Assembly: GCF_000003815.2 (NCBI RefSeq)
Contig: NC_049988.1
Location: forward strand, 10,841,400 to 10,877,109
Direction: 5' to 3'
DNA: 35,710 bases
Source of the DNA: Branchiostoma floridae
Taxonomy: Eukaryota > Chordata > Leptocardii > Amphioxiformes > Branchiostomatidae
The notes below the pieces were generated by a model. The model was not told the origin of the DNA. It saw only the letters and a list, made by a program, of their open reading frames with translations, and did no database searches. A program made the translations under genes and the position numbers. Of the stretch, positions 23,101 through 33,700 are shown piece after piece. Each line of letters starts with the position of its first letter. Position 1 is the stretch's first letter.

Positions 23101-24263
23101 GTCTAAGGGCCCAAAGCGTCCGTCGCTTCTTCCCGACTACTCAATCTGTCTAACGTCCAAAAAGTTGGTCCATACATAGTTTAACAACCAGAATATACAT
23201 TGGAGTAAAACAGATACCGCTATGGGGCCATTTATTATCTCATGAGATCCTCACGCCGCACCAAATTAACAAAACCACTTTAATAATATTAAACTTTTTT
23301 TTATTATCTTGTTCCCAGACACACACACACAAACGCTACTAGTAATGAAAAATAACTTCCATGCACAACACCACCATCAAGCCAAAGATGAACAAAATAT
23401 CAAACACAGACAATAAGTACAAAGTCACACCACCATAGACACTTGCCTTCTGAATAGCGATGCCATTAAAATTTCACCAATAAAAAAAGAAATACAAACA
23501 ACATACACTCAAACCCATATCAAACAAACAACCGTTGCCATGGCAATGCGTTTTCATTGCCACAGTTTTTTAAATTTAAGCCATATATCCTCACGTGGCC
23601 TGTCAAAGGCGCGTTCATGTTGTTTCCAGAGTTCCGGCGCCGCCAGACTGACGACCAGCTGCTGCCCCCACCAGAAGGAGGCGATGTCTCCGTACTCTGC
23701 ATGGAGCTTCAGTAGGAACTCATGCAGACTGCCTGCCCTGCCTACGTCATCCATGTTACCATCCCTGCGATAGCATTAAAGATAACGTTACATGTTAAAA
23801 CATTTAAACAAAGATAGCTTCAGTTGCTATGCCTCAATGAAAAAAGGACTACATCAGTCACAAAATACAATTAAACCGTAATGAAGCAACCAAGGTGATC
23901 AACAGACCTCTACTGTGCTTATTCATCAACTATAAAATATATGCAATGTGAATGTATGTAGCTATATATTCTTAACGTTATATTTTGAAGCTTACTTTGG
24001 GTCTGATGGCTCCAATCCTGGGATGGTGGTGATTTTATTTGAGCCCTGTGAAAAACATCAACAATAGAATGATGATGCACATGTTGTCAAAGTCTGGATT
24101 GCAATTACATAACGTTAACGGTAGCTACAATTACACATAATTTGTTAGCTACCTTTTAAAAAGTTATACGGAAAAGTAATTCAAAACATACCGGGTACAG
24201 ATACAACACCGCAGCTATCAGAAAGACCACAAACGTGATGGCAAAGATTGCGTAGTCCAACAT
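14361..24263 (-). CDS. Cytochrome P450 CYP20A1-like, copy 2 (complete, 13 exons, 471 aa)
   Basis: This is a complete CYP20-like P450 and the best reference copy in the window. Exons in transcript order: 24192-24263, 23996-24045, 23595-23764, 21509-21654, 20759-20926, 20529-20607, 20197-20318, 19642-19696, 19065-19188, 18406-18517, 15698-15762, 15247-15341, 14361-14518 (TAA stop). They sum to 1416 nt, or 471 residues; human CYP20A1 is about 462. Intron phases are 0,2,1,0,0,1,0,1,2,0,2,1. In the joined protein the anchor is residues 1-24, the I-helix GGFHTS is 280-285, ExxR is E337 to R340, FDPDRF is 389-394 and the heme-ligand Cys is 418 in GGRKCPG. The start was chosen by alignment to CYP20A1 and has A at -3. 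Intron 10 carries a 1.9-kb retrotransposon in the opposite orientation, and intron 12 contains a 134-bp gap that touches no exon. The family call is strong; the catalytic role is unknown. Confidence 0.93.
14677..14912. mobile_element. Old MITE of 'TTCACCTATA' family, intron 12 of copy 2
   Basis: Counterpart of the element in intron 12 of copy 1, nearly identical in sequence and at the same distance from exon 13. It shares the inverted arms around ggtaacctatata and ataagttaccccgcgg. Confidence 0.65.
15011..15144. other. Assembly gap (134 N)
   Basis: Lies in intron 12 of copy 2; copy 1 has 135 bp at this place (4031-4165). No exon is affected. Confidence 1.
15971..17863 (+). mobile_element. 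5'-truncated non-LTR retrotransposon (RTE-like), intron 10 of copy 2
   Basis: A LINE fragment inserted in the opposite orientation to the P450 gene. It is flanked by a perfect 12-bp target duplication, tatgtgtttttg, at 15959-15970 and 17864-17875. Copy 1 holds the uninterrupted site once, at 5178-5189. The element opens directly in the coding frame, upstream of the reverse transcriptase domain, so the endonuclease domain and 5' end are missing, as expected for incomplete target-primed reverse transcription. The 3' end is two copies of AACAAGT with almost no 3' UTR, a style seen in RTE elements. The clade assignment is an inference. Confidence 0.9.
15972..17855 (+). CDS. Reverse transcriptase ORF of truncated LINE
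   Basis: One uninterrupted frame of about 628 codons; counting from the open-frame ATG at 15960, which sits in the target duplication and is not a native start, it is 631. Landmarks in that numbering: a pre-RT region with [29 protein letters not shown] and RGITL; RT motif [10 protein letters not shown] at 240-248; motif [15 protein letters not shown] from 298; and the catalytic YADD at 350-353. The C-terminal part carries [12 protein letters not shown] and RGRPRKTW followed by NRLEWRRMV, a tail typical of RTE/L2-type elements. The TAA stop lies in the terminal AACAAGT repeat. The frame has no internal stops, so the insertion is young. Without the endonuclease domain the element could not move by itself. 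Motif B is unusual: GDIQGPP replaces the commoner GCVLSPL. Confidence 0.88.
   Translation, partial: RVASDLESAAKQGNQREVWQKIRILSNKRSKKSSAVRDKSGKLISDPDAQRERWAEHFSELLNPQQEDSDLTELDRIPGVPSFAYLGEDDGPPTTIEIQNALKKLKNHKSPGVDGIANEQLKYGASGLIKALEVLFAKVWFGEAIPEDWSKGIIIVLPKKGDTTYCGNNRGITLRSTASKLFQIIILERINLGLEILLRENQCGFRKNRSCIDQIYSLQTIIHKSIEFNIPLYINFIDFKAAFDSIKRQFIWKAFSFYGLPMKYIRVLQAFFYNTVSAVRVNGEQSSWFNVESGTGQGDIQGPPVFNVCINLAAYLTEQRKRLSTGAVLLQETPGQPAVSVLDTDYADDMALLDNTKLGLQETTDLLCKNSSLAGLKANAKKTQVMAVGKHTTQRPYTEEGTLSVTVEGCPAEQVSTFTYLGTTFSSDGKMDTELSLRIQKASGAFSQLGKIWNNSSILLSTKIRIYEAAVLTILTYGSEVWVTTKAQMSRLEVFHQRCLRRILRVRWFHHVSNISVFQQTETTNIEAVVAASRLRWLGHVLRMPNERLPRFLLDWNPNFGKRSRGRPRKTWLNTALEDTRLTTGNNNLKLKDVEKMAQNRLEWRRMVRRRRKILDAGHSSGGDLNK
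17878..17911. repeat. 34-bp perfect palindrome, intron 10 of copy 2
   Basis: Identical to the copy 1 palindrome and immediately downstream of the 3' target duplication of the LINE. Related tgttggaaca-like words recur at about 18162-18174, 18228-18235 and 18329-18336. Confidence 0.9.
18633..18716 (+). mobile_element. Fossil LINE C-terminal coding fragment, intron 9 of copy 2
   Basis: Identical in the readable part to the copy 1 relic ([13 protein letters not shown] core) and at the same distance from exon 10. It is antisense to the P450 gene. Confidence 0.6.
21926..21993. repeat. (CCAT)n/(CCGT)n microsatellite, intron 3 of copy 2
   Basis: About 17 units, with a central block of CCGT units, at the position homologous to the array of copy 1. 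Confidence 0.95.
22190..22244. repeat. (ATTG)n/(ATTC)n microsatellite, intron 3 of copy 2
   Basis: Mixed ATTG and ATTC tetranucleotide units, interrupted by ggctg, homologous to the ATTC array of copy 1. Confidence 0.85.
22330..23515. other. About 1.2-kb intron 3 segment of copy 2, absent from copy 3
   Basis: Counterpart of the copy 1 segment, nearly identical. In copy 2 it is preceded by about 80 bp (gctagcctccaagcaagagc region, 22246-22325) that copy 3 also has but copy 1 lacks. That shows a small deletion in copy 1 between the ATTC repeats and this segment. Confidence 0.4.
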
Positions 24264-24691
24264 CTTGCCAACCAAATTCTGTCCAAATTTGGAGAGAGCT
24301 TTTAAGGAAGAAACTCCAGACAAACTTAGCAATGGACAAGTCTTTGAGCCGCACAACTCTCGGAAGTAGATAAATAAGTTATCAATCCGAACATTGGTGG
24401 ATATGAAAAAATAGTGCTAATATCAGTACAGATACTCGCCAAATATGGAATTTTTTTAAACCTAAAAATTTAGATAGCTTTAAATAAAAGTATAGAATAA
24501 TCATATTTTGACAAACCGGATGATTTACTCATTAAAAATAACCTGCAAACATGTTAAGCGCAATGATATGCGGTTCATTATGTGAGTCGGCATTTTACCA
24601 GCCATTTTCAAAGGTTGAATTTTAACCTCCTTGGTGAAAGGTTGCAGGTTGTACGTGAAGTTTGAAGTTCAAGTTTGAAGTAGTCGGAAGG

Positions 24692-24803
24692 TCTACATGT
24701 GTGTTGAAAAACTATTGATCGTTTGCTTGTTTCCCCGTTTTAAAGGTGATCTAGGTCTATTATTAAAGTAGCGCAAATGTTACTTATTGTACGAATGTAG
24801 CGG
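24692..24803. promoter_or_regulatory. Block conserved upstream of copy 2
   Basis: Same block upstream of copy 2, with a small insertion (attat) after gatctaggtct. Confidence 0.35.
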
Positions 24804-25126
24804 GTTCCGCACTAGTGTTCCAGTGCTGAAGAAAGTTCAGACTCACAAAGCCAACGCCACTACGTCAACCGGTTAACGTTCCTACACTAAATGGCTAGTA
24901 GGTTTGGAACCGTTGAATTGGTAAGTTGGTGGCGCTTGATCCCCACTGTTATAAACGGTTTAATTTAAGGCAGAGGTCATTATCGATCACGTGGTGGTGT
25001 ACTGGATCAGTCCTCTCATCGCCACCGCCCGGTCCTACTACCTAAACTTCGGAACCGTCCCGTCTTCCAGGCCGAGAAAGTCATTGAAGACTACCAAAAG
25101 TAAACGGAGAAACTTAAAGAAAAAAA

Positions 25127-25747
25127 GGATAACTTTCAGATTAAAGCTGTGAAGTATTCTGCCTACAATGATCATGATTTATTCTACACCATCTAAAAAT
25201 AGAATCTGTTTCTGAACTTCACTGATACAATGGCCTTACAAACAACCAAAGTATATGTGGGCTCATCAAGTGATAACCACTCTCAAGGGGCTGGTTTAAG
25301 GTGCATTGCAGGCCCCAGGTCTGCTAAGTATTCGTCTTTTTCTGTCAGCTTATACATGTCTTAACAGTCGGCCTTTCTAACTACTGCCACCTCTAAAGAT
25401 ATTATACCAGCCACATAAACAAACCCCGATGTACACTACTGAACTGGGCAGGCAGGCCTAGGCAACACTCCAATCATCACCGTACAGGTACCGGCCAGCT
25501 CACCATAGTAATTGGTTACCGGGCAAGTAAATGTGTACAGTACACTACTGTAGTGAAGTGCATACCAACTTAACTGTTACAGTCTTCAAGAAGAGTGTCA
25601 GCAAACATTGTACATTTGTACTTGAGGTTTACATCAGATAAGGGCCCATCCCAGCACCCAAAAATAAGATGATGTTTGGCAAATCATCTTTCAACCCTCT
25701 ACTTAAATGTTATACATGTATAACTAATCACTGACGGCGTAAGAATT
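25127..25747. other. In-place 621-bp inversion in intergenic region upstream of copy 2
   Basis: This segment is the reverse complement of 12447-13056 (upstream of copy 1) and of the matching part upstream of copy 0 (about 1497-2127). The flanks on both sides remain in normal orientation: taaacggagaaac on the left and the ttgtccctctataaatatc stretch on the right. No inverted repeat is obvious at either breakpoint. Confidence 0.88.
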
Positions 25748-26218
25748 TAAATGGCCACACATCATCTTGTCCCTCTATAAATATCTGCAACTCTGCACAA
25801 ATTCAGCTCCAACTGTAACTCATTTCGTTTTTCACTGGCAATGATACAGCTCCTGTATCAACCTAATGGTACACATCGCCTTAGAACTCCCCATGCCAAT
25901 TAAATAAATCAGGGGAACATAAGCACTGCACCCACCCACATACATCTATAATATGTCCTCCTACACCTGGGAACAGATGGAAAATTCAGATTGACCTTAA
26001 GCTTTCACTCTGACTTGTCTGACTCAGGCTCATCAATATGAGTATGGATGATCCTGTGGTTTGCTGAAAACGTGAGCTGTGGCAAGGCTGTATCATACTG
26101 CACTACTAGGTTAGGAAAGGCATCTTTGTTCTCAGTGTGAGATTGGCTGCTTTAACTTTTTTTAATTGCCTGATGAATCCCTGGAGAGGAGCCTGTTGCG
26201 TCAGTATACGAGGGTGGT

Positions 26219-27132
26219 TCAAAAAGTAATGCAATGGGTCTTACAACAGGTTCATTTTTTCATTGAATGAGTTGAAATTTGGCACAAAGGTAAAGGCATA
26301 TATCATCTTGAGATTGAAATATCTAAATTTCTTTTTCAGGATTTTATAAGTTACTTAGTCGAGTTCATGATGACCACACCCTTGATAGCCCGTTGGAAGA
26401 AATCAGAGGCTCAATTAACGTTTAATAGGTACTGTCACTGACTCTCGTGTCTATTGTAAGAAACTGAAACTTCAAATGAACCAAGCTGCATTTCTCGTCA
26501 TGCCACATGCTTATTTTCATTTTTGAAGTCCAATCAGTTTTAATTTTTTCGTTCCTGGGGTGAAGTAATGTATGAGGGCGGTTGTCAGGGTCGTTGATCA
26601 GGGGTGGGCTGATTAAAATTTCCGTAGACGACCCTTTTATAAACTGAGAAGAATGAAACTTAGCAAACTTCTTGGTCTTTAAATAGTTAATATTTGTGTA
26701 TCTTTTAGTTAATGAAAAGGCAGTGTACTCAACCCTTTAATCAACAAATCACGTATTTGGCTATTATTCAAACTGCCAGTAATTTAGCAACTCAATCCAT
26801 TCTAGCTGCTGTAAAGGAAGAACCATTGGGAGTTCAGAAATGAAAATCGGCATGTAACCTAATAGTGGCATTCACTATTATACAAGTAAAATGTGAGCTT
26901 CTTACAGTAGTTATAAGTGGGTCAGATCTAGAGCAACTGATCTTCTGAGAAGCTTCCAAGGGTGTGGTCAACTTGAAATCAACTAAGTTGTTCCTAAAAA
27001 TCTGAAAAACAAATTGAGATATTTCAATCTCAAGATGATATATGCCTTTACTTTTGTGCCAAATTTCAACTCATTCCATGAAACAATGAGCCTATTATAA
27101 GACCCATTGCATTACTTTTTGAACCACCCTCG
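26219..27132. mobile_element. Long-TIR DNA transposon remnant (mariner-like ends), upstream of copy 2
   Basis: A 914-bp element begins CGAGGGTGGTTCAAAAAGTA and ends with its reverse complement. The terminal inverted repeats are long, about 166 and 176 bp (26219-26384 and 26957-27132), and match closely throughout. The matching intergenic site upstream of copy 1 (about 13720-13745) and that upstream of copy 0 (about 2750-2775) lack it, reading straight through gtcagtataacaacag. No transposase frame is visible in the centre, so it is non-autonomous or decayed. The terminal motif and the preceding TA resemble Tc1/mariner superfamily ends. The right-hand TA has been lost or altered. Confidence 0.8.
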
Positions 27133-27730
27133 AAACAGTCCACAAAAGGAAGAAATTGAATCAGATATATCATATTATATGGTAGCTTAAAATACTATGC
27201 TTCACTTGTTACATGGTAGCAGTGAATGCTACCTGTTCATGATCAAGCTATTAACCCTCCCCTCTCCCGCCCCCAAAAAGCTAGTACATAATTCCTCTTG
27301 CACATAACATATTACTGTACATGTACCTACGGATTCAGAAATGATCATACTGCACTTAACAATATCAATTGCACTGAGACTGATTTTTTTTACACACTTC
27401 TCTACTGATTTTTACCAATCAGTAGACATTTTCCTATACTGAATACCTCAAACTTCAAAAGCATACAGTAGTACATCCATGAAACAACTCATGAAGCTTC
27501 ATCATGCTTCTTCATTCTACTGTACCTTCTTTTTGCAATTAATATTGCAGCCATTCTATGAATCATGGAATATTCATGGACAAACTTATAGCAGAGAACG
27601 TGTTTGAAATGCATGTTTGTGCACACAGTCTTAATTCTGCTGGCTCTGCAAAGGAGGCATTGCAAAATCGAGAGAGAGACATTATTTGAGTGTCGACTTA
27701 AGCTCAAAAAAGGGAGGGTAACTGTTGGCA

Positions 27731-30700
27731 CTAGTCACGCTTGGTGACCGTGATCCAGATCTCGTCGAGCGGGCGCGTGACGAGCCCATGCCACGGCGTG
27801 ACCACCTGTCCGTCCACCAGATGGAACTTGAACTGTCGGCACAGGATGGACAGGAACACAGTTGTCTCCACATAGGTGAACCTGTAGCCTGGGGAGGGGG
27901 AGAATTCTTATCAGAGCTCAAAATACTAAAATGTAGAACTGATGCATGTAAAAAAATTGTACCTGTGCACCTCACTTTTGACTTTGGTTGCACCAGGGCA
28001 TCTATATGTATATAATATATATATATAGGGTATTACCAGTATGTGTAAATACTGTGAATGCATTTAGGTTCGTGGGGATTTAATTTTGCTGTAGCGGGAA
28101 AAAGGACTTTTCGCGGTGGTTCTAAGTTTGCGGTAGCAACATGCACTGTAGTCTCTGCCAAGGAAAAATTAAACCACCACGAACATTTCTGCATTACAGT
28201 AAAAGGTACTACACATATCGCACTCTAGTAACACAGGTTCACTTCTTCCGTGGGGTAACCTAATTATAGTAGGCATCCTTCCAACCTATATATATTGTTG
28301 CTAAAAACATGGTATTGAGGGATGTTTTGATATCCCTAAATACCGTTTTTAGATACAAAAAAGTTAAAGGATGGTGGGTTTAAAATGCATTATTTCCATA
28401 AAAAATAGATTTGAAACCATTGCCAGTCAACTTGATATTCCTGAATACATCGGATATAAGTTACCCCGCAGATAAAGGTGAACTAGAGTTATATTATTTA
28501 TGACATTTAGGTATAAAAAGATTATCTTAAAACCTTTGTTGTATTATCTGTTTAAAAAATTCAGAATCAAGCTCTGAAGAGAGGCAATACAGTTTGTAAT
28601 TTGCCAGAGGGCAGTTTATGTACCATTTGACTCTCCCCTTTTTACACACTCTCTCTCCCATATAGTACAACTTTGATGGTACAAGAACAAACAAAAATAT
28701 AACAGTACACAGTAACTGTTGAGCAACAATTTTACCTGGGCATTTTCGACCCCCTGCAAACCCAAACGGCTGGAACGCCAACTTGTGACGACCCTTAATG
28801 TTCTCTGCATCAAACCTCTCTGGATCAAACCTAGTAAAGAGTTGAAAAGAAACATGAACCAAATATACATGTATAACTGAGCATACCAGGTCCTACAGAT
28901 CCGAAATAGTATCTAGGTATCACACAGGTGATGAATCTCATTTTAGACTCAAGCATACAAAGTGACAGAGGAAAACACAGTTACATGTATGGTTAAAATG
29001 TTGTATTTTTAAAGCTTATAAAGCTTATGACAGCTTTTCCTCTTTCAAGACCATTAAATGGTCGGGGAAAGTAAAAAGTAAAGACATCATTATCTATGAT
29101 ACAATGTTCAAATGCAACATACATGCAGTTCAGTTCTTTAATCATCTTAACCAGCTTTTCTTTTGTGTTGACATTTTAACACTAAGATCACCAAAATGTT
29201 TGAACTAAAAACTCACTTGTTTGGCTCTGGCCAAATCCTCTCATCTTGGAGGACAACTCCAAAAGCATGAATAACTGGGGTCTGTTAAAAAAACATAATG
29301 ATGTTACATTGTATGTTCATTGCTACTTCACATGGACACCCCCCTTGTCCATGTTGAGTAAACCAAAGCAAACCAAATTGATTTGGTTTGGTTTGATTTG
29401 GATCTCCATTAATGATATGTCACTATTCTTCCTGGAGTCCGGGTGAATGATGTAAATCACCGTATGGCTGATACGAGACAGAGATTTGCCAGGCTTCCAT
29501 TCATGTGATTTGATCACTTTCACCATTGGTTGTCAATGCAATGCCTGGGTACGGGTGAAGTTTTGTTATTCAACAGTTACAAATATAAAATCAAACTTTC
29601 TCACTAATACAATTAAGATTTGCTGTAAACAAGATATTTCAGTGTTGAAGTTAGATAGTGCAAGAGTTTGCAAAACTTATTTTGTTACCTTGGCTGGCAC
29701 AATGTGGCCTCCTACTTCAGCGTCCAGGTCCATGTAACGTGCCCCCCATGGAGCAACCACGGCACAGCGCAACGACTCGTCAAGGACCTGTCGTAGGTAC
29801 CTACGGATAACATTAGCATATGTCATTAGTTCATCAAATGTACTCACCAATGCACGAAATCCAGCATGTTTTACTGAAATAGTGCCAAAACTATCATGCA
29901 AAGAATCATCCAGGGAGGAAGAAACCAGGGTAGGCAAGGTAAAAAATGGGAGAATAATGTCAGAGAATGGAGAAACTTATCTGTGTCATCAATTATGATG
30001 TTGATATTTCAAAATGATATACTCATTGTCAATAGCTTGTGTAACTTAAAACATTCTTACACTAGTTGTGAGATGTTGTCAGGGGTGACTTCTCCTTTCT
30101 TCCCCAAGACATCGCTCAGTTCCTGGTACAGTTTCTCCTCTACCTCCTCATGGGTGGCAATGAAGTACAGGGCCCATGTCAGCACTAAGGAACATGACAA
30201 AGAACACATGCTACGTGTGTAAGTATCACCTGCCATAGAAAGATGATATTTGAAAGAAAGTGAAAGTAATATTGATCAGTTTAGCTCAAATAAACTTGAA
30301 GAACAGTTGAGCTACGCTTGCACAAGTTGTGACAGAGAAGAGAGATGCCATATTAAGTATATTTCCAAGGCCTTGACTTGATTCATTTTTAATGTTTGGA
30401 AGCCTTTGGATGCAGAGGAAATTTAAAAAGTGTTTGTAACACCCCAGTAGACTAATTTGAAACCATACTGGCAGGTTTTCACTTTCTAATTTTGTAATAG
30501 ATTAAACATAGCACAGTGTCACACTACCAGTAAATGCTATACTTGAATGAAAAAAACACTAAGACAACATTAAGAAATTAAAATGTTATTCTTTTAAAAT
30601 TTGTAAGTTACATTTTGACACTCACAGTTTCCAGAAGTATGGAACCCTCCAACCATATATGTCATAGCATCACACAAGACCTTTGAAAGTAGGAAAACAT

Positions 30701-33700
30701 TGTACATATAATTATCAACTAAGACAACTGTTTAGTTCGAATTATGGGCAAATGTTTGTGGACATGACAATCATCAAATACTAATGATGTATAAGGTGTC
30801 TAAGTGTACATTCACATTTTTTGATATGTACATTTTGTATCACTTTCCCTTGGCATAGTAAACATTTGCCTTGAATTCAGTAGGACATGAGTTTGATCCC
30901 CGGTCAAGTCATGCCAAAGACTTTAAACAGTTAAACACACACATCACTGCCACTGGATTAGCCCCCCAAAGGAAGTGATTGCACAAAGTTGCGTGGCCCA
31001 AGGGCTTCAAATCTTTGATGGGCACTGCCATATGTGCTACGTATGGTGTGGGGGGTCTGATGACATCACACTGGGAATCGTACAATATACCAGCATGTGA
31101 CTTTGCCCTTACCTGCTCTTCGGGCAAGTCCCCCTCAATGAGAACATCGATGAAGAGTTGTTCCTGGGGTGGGGGAGGGTTCTCTCGACGGTACTTTGCC
31201 ACCCGTGCAATAGTGGCATGCAACTTTCCTTTTGCTGACCAAAGAAAAACAACACACAATAGGTATCAAGGACTGAGATAAATGCAAACTTTCGAAATAA
31301 CTATATTATCAGTATATGGGGAATATACCTTGTAGTTTCTAAACAAATCACAGCATTGGACTGATCCCAATCCACCACAGCAAAAGTGTAGATTTGAAAT
31401 GCAAAATAAAAACATGACATGCAGCCCCTCTCTCATTGGATGAGCCAATAATTGCCACGCTATCATTGGATCAGAAATCTACATGTACTTGCTGAAAAGT
31501 AACACCTTCTTCAAACTTTTTCTCCCTGGGACTTCCTTCCGTGGGATAACTTCCCTTGATCCTCTCCTCCATATCATTCCAGCACTGGACAGATAAAGAA
31601 AGATGGAACAAAATTTTAACACATGATAGACACCCATATCAACACAGTGATATTCCATTCCATAAACTCAAAAGCCTGTTAAAGAGTGAGGTATGCTCAA
31701 GATCAGATTTGTGCTTATGACACAGGAGAGATTCAGATTTGCCAAAATTTCTGACTGTGCAACTCCAGTCTCAATCAAGCGAGGCATTCCCAATTTTTTT
31801 AAATGTTAGAACTACATAAATACATATAACAACACAAACTTACATGAATAAATCCTCTATTTCCTTCTTAGCATTTAAAGAAATTCTGTCTACTCACAAT
31901 GTCGTAGTTCCTGCCGAATTGAACACACTCCTTCTCATCCTTGAAGGCGTCTCCGAAGGAGCTTCGAGTGATGGCCTTCATTGCCAAGGCTATGATGTGT
32001 GCATGGAGGGGGATGTGCTGATCACCCTTCATAGATTCCCATTTCTTAGCCATCTCTTGCCCCAACTGGAAAACAAATTACAGAAGTTTGTCATTGGTTT
32101 GTCTATTTGTATTTCATATACCAGGTAAGCTGCCTCATGGCATAACACACCAGGTTTGACAAGCTTACAAGTTGCATATCCAGACATATTCATTTGCTCC
32201 AATCATACAGCAATGGCCCCTTATTTATTACCCTTAGTGATAAGTGTTGTGGGTTCTTCTACGTGCTTGATATGTGGCTCTTCTCCAACATGGGACCTCC
32301 ATTTAATATGATAATAATTAATCCTTTTGATATCCTACCAAAAGAATGTTCCTAACTGCAGTAAATTTGTACTCATTTTCACCTGAATAAAGTACGGAAA
32401 TTTTGTTAAAAGTGCCTTTCCGCAGGACACAACATTGGGGCATATCAAAGGATTTGAAACCAGGACCTCTGGCTTTAAATCACTAGTCCTGATATGTCTC
32501 AAACACTTTACCATGCCACCAACTAAATTTAGTACTGGTGCTGCTTTCCCTCATTTGACAGCAGACAGTTTAAGTACAGATTGGAAGAACATGTAGGCAA
32601 GCTTCTTATATATCTAACTTGATACGAATGTGCTGTAAATAATTTAATAGTTTTGTGTCTAGAAAAAAATCATATTACCTCTTGGAAGATGCTGTAATAA
32701 TGTTTCATGGCGTTGTGCCCATAGCTGGGGTCATACAGCTTCCTCCTGGTCCTACCATCCACACTGTTAGCATACTGGATAGACTTGGCACCAATCAGAG
32801 GCTCAAAACCTTTAAAAAGCAGAGCTGGAAGAGTTTAACAGAAAATTTAGTTGGTCAAAAGAACCATACAGTGTATGTCATGATATCAGAAATGCCCAAG
32901 GATTATTCCTCTTTCATATGATTGTGCAGCTTCTCCTATTGGTCTACTAGTCACAGTGTACAATTTTACATACAATCCTGTAAATGCATTGTATAATGTA
33001 TCTACTGATAGATTGAAATATCACTAGATCATATTGCTTGTACAGATTTTATCAGATAGAACTTAGATACTTAAATACATACTTTAGCATCCATCCATCC
33101 ATCCATCCATCCATCCATCCATCTTCCTTCTTTCCTTCCTTCTTAGCTTCATCATTTCTTTATTCCTTTTCATTCTTTTCCCTTGCTTGCTTGCTTGCTG
33201 GATTGATTGATTGGCCGCTTGCTTGCTTGCTTGATTAATTCATTCACCCATCCATTCATTCATATTGATTATATCTTAAGCTAGCCTCCAACCAAGGGCT
33301 TGAATCTGTAAGAAAGGAGTAGAAACAAAAAGAAACAACATGCCGACACCTGGGATTGAACCCGGGCCGGCAGATCACAAACCCAGCAGCGTAACCACTA
33401 TGCCAGAAAAGACTGATCAGCCAATTGGCATGTCTGTTTGGTGCTTCTTAAACCCCCCCCCCCCCACTGTTACAAATCTTCGAATTTAAGCCATATCTCC
33501 TTACGTGGCCTGTCAAAGATGCGTTCATGTTGTTTCCAGAGTTCCGGCGCCCCCAGACTGACCACCAGCTGCTGCCCCCACCAGAAGGAGGCGATGTCTC
33601 CGTACTCTGCATGGAGCTTCAGTAGGAACTCATGCAGACTGCCTGCCCTGCCCAGGTCACCCAGGTTACCATCCCTGTAATTATGTTAAGATACATGTTA

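Larger units (their letters stand above)
24264..27730. other. Intergenic region between copies 2 and 3
   Basis: Matches the other spacers to about 25126, then contains the 621-bp inversion, diverged spacer, the 914-bp long-TIR element, and the diverged 3' flank of copy 3. Compared with its sisters it has lost part of the agatggatactgccaggg segment and the left arm of the hairpin. No gene is supported. Confidence 0.7.

Noticed and set aside
33341-33408. Functional tRNA gene
   Set aside because: A and B boxes are present, but no closed acceptor stem or clear anticodon arm could be folded.
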